Source: Paenibacillus aceris (GTDB taxonomy: Bacteria > Bacillota > Bacilli > Paenibacillales > NBRC-103111). From it: DNA of 64,000 bases. A program made the position numbers and the translations under genes. Below are positions 59,012-64,000 of this stretch, in pieces. The notes beneath the pieces were generated by a model, which searched no databases, was not told where the DNA came from, and saw only the letters and a list, made by a program, of their open reading frames with translations. Position 1 is the first letter of the stretch; every line of letters begins with the position of its first letter. The stretch lies in the NCBI RefSeq assembly GCF_017874035.1, contig NZ_JAGGKV010000010.1, forward strand, positions 124,001-188,000. The letters are read 5' to 3'.

Positions 59012-59455
59012 ATGTACGACTATCCCGCTTACTACTACCGTCAACAGCCGGTATATCCGCATCCCCCAACTGCATACCTCAATTATCAACCTTATTACTC
59101 CCCCTACGAAAGCTGGGACCGCACTACTGCAATGGGTCATAACCCATACGAGCATCGTGATTATCCGGCTATCGATTCGAAAATACTTTCTCAATCACTG
59201 ACGGCCTCGCAGCATTTGCTCAAGGACGCTTCACTCGTCATTCAAAAGTTGGCTGATCCTGCCATCTCCCACGAATTAATGAAGTACGCCCAACAGGGCA
59301 ATCAAAAAGAAGTGGATCGCATCATCCACTCCTTCGGCTCCAAATCATTAATTGTGACCAGTTATTCGCCAAGCGCCGTCAAGTTTGCAATTGATCCCCA
59401 TACGGATGGTATGCCATGCTGTGAAGTTACCTTAATGCTGAAATGGGGGCAATAA
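59012..59455 (+). CDS. Tyr/Pro-rich N-terminal protein, function unknown
   Basis: 147 residues. The first 40 residues are Tyr/Pro-rich (MYDYPAYYYRQQPVYPHPPT), then a helical region with LSQSLTASQHLLKDASLVIQ and HELMKYAQQGNQKEVDRIIH. Tyr-rich leaders are common in spore coat proteins, which is only a hint. AAAAGGGG precedes ATG 59012 by 7 bp; a frame open from 58952 adds 20 codons with no ribosome site. Confidence 0.6.
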   Translation: MYDYPAYYYRQQPVYPHPPTAYLNYQPYYSPYESWDRTTAMGHNPYEHRDYPAIDSKILSQSLTASQHLLKDASLVIQKLADPAISHELMKYAQQGNQKEVDRIIHSFGSKSLIVTSYSPSAVKFAIDPHTDGMPCCEVTLMLKWGQ

Positions 59456-59484
59456 GGACAATTAATCCCCACCAAAAAATGTCC

Positions 59485-60279
59485 TTATCGTACGTCGAGA
59501 GCATCCCAAATCGGCCACACCGTTCCGATCCATTGTGCTATAACGACAAGAAGCAGCCAGTAAACGATATAATAAATATCTACGCTAGAGTAAGTTGAAA
59601 GATAGTAGTAGGTCCGCTTTGTGTGTGTTGAAAAACGCTTCGCTTCCATTGCCACAGCCGTTCGGTGGGCGCGGCGTATGCTTTGGGCAAGCAGAGGGAT
59701 GGCATACATGCGCAGCGTCGTATACCAGCCCGTTAGCCAATTGCGCCGCTTCTTGCCCCGTACCTTAAGCGCATAGCGCAGTGTTTGGAATTCCTCTACG
59801 ACAAGGGGCAGCATGCGGAGGGCAGCTAGGAAGCTGTAGGCGTACTTCGGCGCCACCTTCCACTGCTGCATCATCGCATAAAAAAGAGCAACCGGACGAG
59901 TGGTTAAGCTGAACAGAAGCCCCACCGCCGCGACCTGTAGGCCGCGAAAACCGAGATGTAGGCCACGGTAGAAGCTCTCCTCTGTAATTCGAACGAAACC
60001 CAGCCGAAACCACAGCGTTTCACCGCTGCCGAACATCATCATCCCCGCCGCTGAAGAGAGGAAAATGAGCAGGAACGGCGAAGCATACAGCAGCAGACGC
60101 CTAACCGGCTGGCCGGAAAACAGGAACAGCGGCACCAGCGTACCGGCTGTTAGATACATCATTGTATTCAGATTATGCGTGAATACGACAAGAACAAACA
60201 GAAGCAAAGACAGGACAAGCTTCACACCCGGATTCACCCGATGCAACCAAGTTTCACGATATGTGAACGTTATTTGCAT
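59485..60279 (-). CDS. ykoC: ECF transporter T component (YkoC-like)
   Basis: 264 residues with about six membrane helices. The EcfT family features are NPGVKLVLSLLLFVLVVFTH near the start and, in the cytoplasmic loop, Arg-rich ARMPLVVEEF-type and QSIRRAHRTAVAMEAKRFST (coupling helix). It couples ATPases to the S component. 6 bp after ykoD. Completes a ykoE-ykoD-ykoC transporter under a TPP riboswitch, so the substrate is a thiamine precursor such as hydroxymethylpyrimidine. Confidence 0.88.
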   Translation of the reverse strand: MQITFTYRETWLHRVNPGVKLVLSLLLFVLVVFTHNLNTMMYLTAGTLVPLFLFSGQPVRRLLLYASPFLLIFLSSAAGMMMFGSGETLWFRLGFVRITEESFYRGLHLGFRGLQVAAVGLLFSLTTRPVALFYAMMQQWKVAPKYAYSFLAALRMLPLVVEEFQTLRYALKVRGKKRRNWLTGWYTTLRMYAIPLLAQSIRRAHRTAVAMEAKRFSTHTKRTYYYLSTYSSVDIYYIVYWLLLVVIAQWIGTVWPIWDALDVR

Positions 60280-60285
60280 ACCAAC

Positions 60286-61770
60286 TTATCCCCCTTCTCT
60301 GGCGAGTGCGACAAGAGGCGAAGACATCTCTGTCGGCAGCTCTTTCACGCAGCCGTTTTCAACATGCCAAACGCGCGTAGCGCAGCGTTTGACGATTTCC
60401 TCATCGTGAGTCACCATCACGATAACCGTCCCGCCTGTGCGCAGCCGTTCCAGCTGCTCTAGCATGCGCATCGTGCCGCGCGCGTCGAGCCCGAATGTGG
60501 GCTCATCCAGCAGCAGGATGCGCGGCCCGCGCACCAACGCGGTGGCCACGCTTAAGCGCCGCTTCTGGCCCATCGAGAGCTGGAACGGATGCTGCTTGCG
60601 CAGCTCAAGCAGGTCGTACTGCCGCAGCAGCTCCTCCATCGCGGCCTGCTGCGCGCCTCTTTCCTTCGCCTCCACCTCCGGCAAGGAGTAGAGCAGTTCT
60701 TCCTCCACCGAATTCGTCACGAATTGGAATTCAGGGTTTTGAAACACGAAGCCGACTTGCTCCGCAAGCTGCTCGATTTTGCTGCCCTTCACACCCTCGA
60801 TCCAGCAGCTGCCCTGCGTCGGAATGAGCCGCATGATGGCCAGCAGGAGCGAGCTTTTGCCAGCACCGTTAGCGCCGGTGACGGTAATCCAATCGCCGGG
60901 ATAGACGCTTAAGTTATCCACAGAGGTCTTGATCTGTCCGCCGCGAATACCGGCAAAATCGCGAAAAGACATTACCGGCTGCCTTCCAGTAAGCATCGCA
61001 CTAGCAGCAGCACTTTCCGCTTCGCGCCGAGTGTGACAGTCTTCCCAAACGCCGGGATACCAAATGCCGTAGTCGGCAAGCTGCTTTTTATACGTTTCAA
61101 ACACAGATCGAGGCGATCCATCGGCGAGCATTTCCCCGTCTGCGGAGATGACAATCAGGCGGTCGATGAGGTCGAGAATGCCGCTAATTTTATGCTCTAC
61201 AATGACCAAAGTCTTGTCAGCGCCAATGGACCGGATGGTCTCCCAGACAAGCCCTGTGCCCTCTTCATCCAACAGCGCCGTAGGCTCATCCAGAAACAGC
61301 ACTTCCGGCTCTAATGCCAGAACACTCGCAATCGCCAGACGCTGCTTCATGCCTTGCGACAACTGACCGATTGGCGTATGGGTATCATCAAGCCGCAGCC
61401 CCACCAAATGTAAATAATGGGCAATTCGCGCCGGCATTTCCTCGCGGGGAACCTGCCTATTTTCCAAGACAAAAGCAATTTCTTCATCCACATACGGCAT
61501 GCAGAACTGTGCGTCAGGATCTTGAAACACATAACCCCACCGGCTGGGTGTGACAATGCTATCTGCCTTAAGAGGGATCTCAATTATATCGGGCACAATC
61601 CCGCTCAATACTTGAAGCAGAGTAGATTTGCCGCAACCGCTTGGGCCGAGCAACAGAACCTTCTCCCCTGGCTTCACCGAAAAGGAAACCCCCTGAAATA
61701 ACAGGGGGGCCTCATCTCCGGGATATTTTAACCTCAGATTGGTAACGCTGATTTTCTCGCTCATTCCCAT
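60286..61770 (-). CDS. ykoD: ECF transporter ATP-binding protein with two ATPase domains (YkoD-like)
   Basis: 494 residues, two ABC ATPase domains in one chain. First Walker A GPSGCGKSTLLQ (about 39-50), signature LSQGMKQRLAIAS, Walker B VLFLDEPTALLDE. Second Walker A GANGAGKSSLLL (about 294), signature LSMGQKRRLSVAT, Walker B LLLDEPTFGLDA. It energises vitamin-precursor uptake with YkoC and YkoE. Its start overlaps the ykoE stop by one base (TAATG). Confidence 0.92.
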   Translation of the reverse strand: MGMSEKISVTNLRLKYPGDEAPLLFQGVSFSVKPGEKVLLLGPSGCGKSTLLQVLSGIVPDIIEIPLKADSIVTPSRWGYVFQDPDAQFCMPYVDEEIAFVLENRQVPREEMPARIAHYLHLVGLRLDDTHTPIGQLSQGMKQRLAIASVLALEPEVLFLDEPTALLDEEGTGLVWETIRSIGADKTLVIVEHKISGILDLIDRLIVISADGEMLADGSPRSVFETYKKQLADYGIWYPGVWEDCHTRREAESAAASAMLTGRQPVMSFRDFAGIRGGQIKTSVDNLSVYPGDWITVTGANGAGKSSLLLAIMRLIPTQGSCWIEGVKGSKIEQLAEQVGFVFQNPEFQFVTNSVEEELLYSLPEVEAKERGAQQAAMEELLRQYDLLELRKQHPFQLSMGQKRRLSVATALVRGPRILLLDEPTFGLDARGTMRMLEQLERLRTGGTVIVMVTHDEEIVKRCATRVWHVENGCVKELPTEMSSPLVALAREGG

Positions 61771-62366
61771 TACCCCAACACGTCGTAATCTTTCTTCGAG
61801 ACGGGACGAACCAGACTAAGGACTCCGGTGCGAGCCAGTGCTCCAGCCAAGTAATAGGCAAAAACACCTGCAATAATCGCAGAGCCCGCAAGGCGGAGTC
61901 CAATAAACAGGCAGTAGTTCCAGAACGTTAGCTGATCAATATAGCCATAGTATTTATCTACGAATAGTGAAAGCACTGCAGAAGCGAAAGATGCAAGAAC
62001 CGTTACGCCCACATTCGCACGACGATATAGAAATAACGCAAAAATCAGCTCTGCACCAAGCCCCTGAAGAATACCGTAAACCAGCGTCGACACACCCCAT
62101 GATCCTCCGAAAAGCGCCTCAATCGTCGCAGCCGCTACTTCCGCCAACAAGGCGACCCCGGGCTTGCGAATGACAAGGAAGGCAAACGTAGCCGCCATGA
62201 ACCACATGCCGTAACTTAACTGCTCCGCGTGTAGACCCAGAGGTTTTAAAATATCGTACATCGGGCCCCATATGCGATAAATCACCCCAAATACCGCCGC
62301 GATCACGATCGTGACCAAGATATCGGTCAGTTTTAAACCTTTTGTCCCTGTTTGTTTCTGTGCCAT
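61770..62366 (-). CDS. ykoE: ECF transporter S component, thiamine-precursor type (YkoE-like)
   Basis: 198 residues, about five or six membrane helices, with IVIAAVFGVIYRIWGPMYDI (about 20-39) and GSWGVSTLVYGILQGLGAEL. YkoE is the substrate-binding S component of the Bacillus ykoFEDC system for hydroxymethylpyrimidine/thiamine uptake. ATG 62366 follows GGAGGAACAG; TTG 62378 is within the ribosome site. It follows the TPP riboswitch and terminator. No ykoF is present here. Confidence 0.9.
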   Translation of the reverse strand: MAQKQTGTKGLKLTDILVTIVIAAVFGVIYRIWGPMYDILKPLGLHAEQLSYGMWFMAATFAFLVIRKPGVALLAEVAAATIEALFGGSWGVSTLVYGILQGLGAELIFALFLYRRANVGVTVLASFASAVLSLFVDKYYGYIDQLTFWNYCLFIGLRLAGSAIIAGVFAYYLAGALARTGVLSLVRPVSKKDYDVLG

Positions 62367-62423
62367 CTGTTCCTCCAACTCCTTTTCTTAATACAAATTT
62401 GTAAAATGAGATAGGCGAACACG

Positions 62424-62453
62424 ACAAAAAAAGCCCACCGGGATGCGGCAGGC
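62424..62453 (-). terminator. TPP riboswitch expression platform terminator
   Basis: Minus strand GCCTGCCG-CATCC-CGGTGGGC (8 bp with two G-U pairs) followed by seven T residues, between the riboswitch and ykoE. Confidence 0.85.
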
Positions 62454-62474
62454 ATAAAATTAGTGCAGAAAGGC

Positions 62475-62570
62475 ACTCAAATTCTCTACGCTGGCATTAC
62501 CCAGATCAGATTAACGGTCAGCGGCATAGGGCCACTATCTCAGCCTGACTTCATCAAGCACCCGTGTTGC
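62475..62570 (-). ncRNA. TPP riboswitch (THI element)
   Basis: Minus strand order: ACGGGTGC, GGCTGAGATAGT, GCCGCTGACCGTTA, CTGATCTGGGTAATGCCAGC, then AGAGAATTTGAGTGCC. The CUGAGA and CUGAUCUGGGUAAUGCCAGCG blocks (the second written in two parts) are the conserved pyrimidine- and pyrophosphate-sensor elements. TPP binding should favour the terminator at 62424-62453 and shut off ykoEDC. Confidence 0.95.
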
Positions 62571-62586
62571 TTATTCATTTGGCTTA

Positions 62587-62615
62587 ACTGTAGCGGATTC
62601 ACCGGTATTTGGCAA
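62587..62615 (-). promoter_or_regulatory. SigA-like promoter of the riboswitch-ykoEDC transcript
   Basis: Minus strand TTGCCA, 17 bp, TACAGT, about 17-20 bp before the aptamer. Confidence 0.75.
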
Positions 62616-62646
62616 TGCTTTTTTACAGAGAATCTTTACATAGGAT

Positions 62647-62676
62647 TTGACTTATTGTCCATAACGAAACTACAAT
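62647..62676 (+). promoter_or_regulatory. SigA-like promoter of the DUF3105 gene
   Basis: TTGACT, 18 bp, TACAAT, about 45 bp before ATG 62722. Confidence 0.6.
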
Positions 62677-62721
62677 ATGTAGTGTACGAAAAGATTTTAA
62701 TAATAAAGGAGCTTATACCAA

Positions 62722-63453
62722 ATGGACCATTCCACGCTGCAAAACGGATCGAATGTTGTTGCTATTTTGCTTTATATAGGGCTAGCCCTTTTCATTTTGG
62801 CCATTATTGGCTACGTACTCGCCGCGAAGGCGAAAAAAGCGAACACAAGCAAGCTGAAAAAGGCCGAGAAGCAGGCCCTGCAGCAAAAGCAGAAAACGTG
62901 GCTGATTCTCTCTCATACGCTTGTAATTTTGGCGGTTTGCTCTTTGGGAACTTCCCTGATCCAATCTTCTTCCAACAAATACAGCGTAGAAAAGCTTAAT
63001 TATAATGCCCCTATTCAGGTCACGACGGATAAGGATTACGGGCGCGGCCATGACGAAGGCATGCTGACGTACGAGATGAAAATCCCTACCTCAGGGACGC
63101 ACAGTCCGCATGACTTGAAGTTCGGCTTTTACAAAGAAAGACCGACTTATGCCATGCTTGTCCATAATTTAGAGCACGGCGATATAATCATCTATTACCA
63201 CCCCGATGCGCCTAAAGAGCTGCTGGATCGACTCGACTATCTGAGCCATTTCAAAAAAGCGGGAGCCGGTGTATTGGCTGTGGCAAATCCCGATGTGCCC
63301 AGCGATATGGAAGTGGTCGTAACCGCTTGGACCAAAACGATGCAGCTTCCGAAGTTTGACGAAGCCAGCGTAGGTACCTTCATCTATCAGAACATCGATA
63401 AAGGACCTGAGCAAATTCCGTCCGAAGTGCGTCGCGGCGGCGGCACGATGTAA
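62722..63453 (+). CDS. DUF3105 membrane-anchored protein
   Basis: 243 residues. Two hydrophobic segments (about 10-32 and 58-80), then an outside DUF3105 domain (about 100-235) with PTSGTHSPHDLKFGFY and LVHNLEHGDIIIYYHPD, the His-rich signature of the family. The conserved His/Asp could bind metal; role unknown. AAAGGAGCTTATACCA precedes ATG. Confidence 0.85.
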   Translation: MDHSTLQNGSNVVAILLYIGLALFILAIIGYVLAAKAKKANTSKLKKAEKQALQQKQKTWLILSHTLVILAVCSLGTSLIQSSSNKYSVEKLNYNAPIQVTTDKDYGRGHDEGMLTYEMKIPTSGTHSPHDLKFGFYKERPTYAMLVHNLEHGDIIIYYHPDAPKELLDRLDYLSHFKKAGAGVLAVANPDVPSDMEVVVTAWTKTMQLPKFDEASVGTFIYQNIDKGPEQIPSEVRRGGGTM

Positions 63454-63484
63454 GCGTCGGAGATCATTTTAAGACACATTCCCG

Positions 63485-64000
63485 TTACTTGCGTACGGTT
63501 TCACGGTCGGACACCAAATCTGTCGGTACTAGGCCGGTCAGCCGTCTGAAAACACGATAGAAATAGGACGGATCATTGTACCCGATAAAATCGGATATTT
63601 CCGTAACCGTCAAGGCGGAATGCTTGAGCATGTAAACGGCTGTTTTGATCCTGGCAGCGTGTACGAATTCACTGATCGTCTGGCCGGTCACTTTACGAAA
63701 TAAGGTTGCTGCATAATTCGGCGATCTGTTAATGCAGGCTCCCAGCTCATCCTTGGTGACATGCTCCCGGTAGTGGTTCTGGATATACCCCTTCATGCTC
63801 TCAACTAACAAAAGAGTGGCACTAGTTGCAGCTTCATGATCCCACTCTCGATGCAGATAAACGAACAGCTCTGTTAGCAGCGCTTCACACAGCGTTTGAT
63901 AATAGGGCTGTTTGTCTTGCCATTGCTGATGGATGTGGCGCAGCCGGTCAACAATAAGTTCATATTTGTTTGTGATCCGGCTTGCTGCGTTGGACAGCCT
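63485..64000 (-). CDS. AraC-family transcriptional regulator, C-terminal part (start outside window)
   Basis: The minus-strand frame is open from the right edge (172 codons visible) and ends at 63485. The C-terminal AraC domain has two HTHs: TKDELGACINRSPNYAATLF and VTEISDFIGYNDPSYFYRVF, followed by the signature end RRLTGLVPTDL. The visible upstream part is helical. The signal is unknown, since the N-terminal domain is cut. Confidence 0.9.
   Translation of the reverse strand, partial: RLSNAASRITNKYELIVDRLRHIHQQWQDKQPYYQTLCEALLTELFVYLHREWDHEAATSATLLLVESMKGYIQNHYREHVTKDELGACINRSPNYAATLFRKVTGQTISEFVHAARIKTAVYMLKHSALTVTEISDFIGYNDPSYFYRVFRRLTGLVPTDLVSDRETVRK

Noticed and set aside
62463-62999. 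Plus-strand frame over the riboswitch region
   Set aside because: It reads across the TPP riboswitch and overlaps the DUF3105 gene in another frame.

Overview
The window looks like chromosomal DNA of an endospore-forming Firmicute, most likely Paenibacillus or a close relative. The reasons are a YaaH/SleL-type spore cortex lytic enzyme, a SigB partner-switching module, SLH-like and copper-amine-oxidase-N domain surface proteins, a YdjO cold-inducible protein, CBO0543-type membrane proteins, a roughly even base composition and strong GGAGG ribosome binding sites. I found no tRNA, rRNA, CRISPR array, transposase, prophage or replication origin.

Layout. 0-4 kb: end of a small membrane protein gene, a decayed chemoreceptor, and an ECF sigma/anti-sigma pair. 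4-8 kb: nfeD-flotillin operon behind a SigW-like promoter, then a secreted stalk-domain lipoprotein. 8-10 kb: cold-shock and general-stress genes. 10-23 kb: a general stress signalling island with a CheR-like methyltransferase (RsbM-like), a CHASE3-GAF hybrid kinase (RsbK-like), rsbV-rsbW-sigB, dps, a second rsbV-rsbW pair without a sigma gene, glgB(decayed)-glgC-glgD, and a REC-PP2C phosphatase (RsbY-like). 23-28 kb: YtxH/LEA-like stress protein, fumarase, thioesterase, pyridoxamine-oxidase-like protein. 28-35 kb: RNA methylase with an internal 12-bp tandem repeat, LysR and ilvE, then aguA-aguB-lysE (agmatine to putrescine). 36-41 kb: azoreductase, phosphoesterase, a degenerate dihydroorotate dehydrogenase fused to a duplicated membrane domain, and flavohaemoglobin hmp facing a Crp/Fnr regulator. 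42-45 kb: xylR and xylA. 45-49 kb: small membrane proteins, several with internal duplication, and the spore lytic enzyme. 49-59 kb: Big2-repeat and SLH-like surface proteins, psuK-psuG, nitroreductase. 59-64 kb: ykoE-ykoD-ykoC thiamine-precursor transporter under a TPP riboswitch, a DUF3105 protein and the C-terminal part of an AraC regulator.

How it fits together. The 9-23 kb island resembles the Bacillus cereus-type RsbK/RsbM/RsbY input to SigB. Four near-identical promoters (GTTTCA, 14 bp, GG[G/T]TA[A/T]) precede the sigB operon, dps, a DUF1328 gene and ytxH, giving a local SigB regulon. Other readable control sites are a SigW-like promoter for nfeD-floT, an Fnr/Crp box at about -41.5 of hmp, a XylR operator across the xylA -35 box, and a TPP riboswitch with terminator for ykoEDC. 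The region also carries several broken genes (two chemoreceptor remnants, glgB, a gene frameshifted in an A-run, a decayed YtxH tail) and a dispersed GGGAACTA-type intergenic repeat family.
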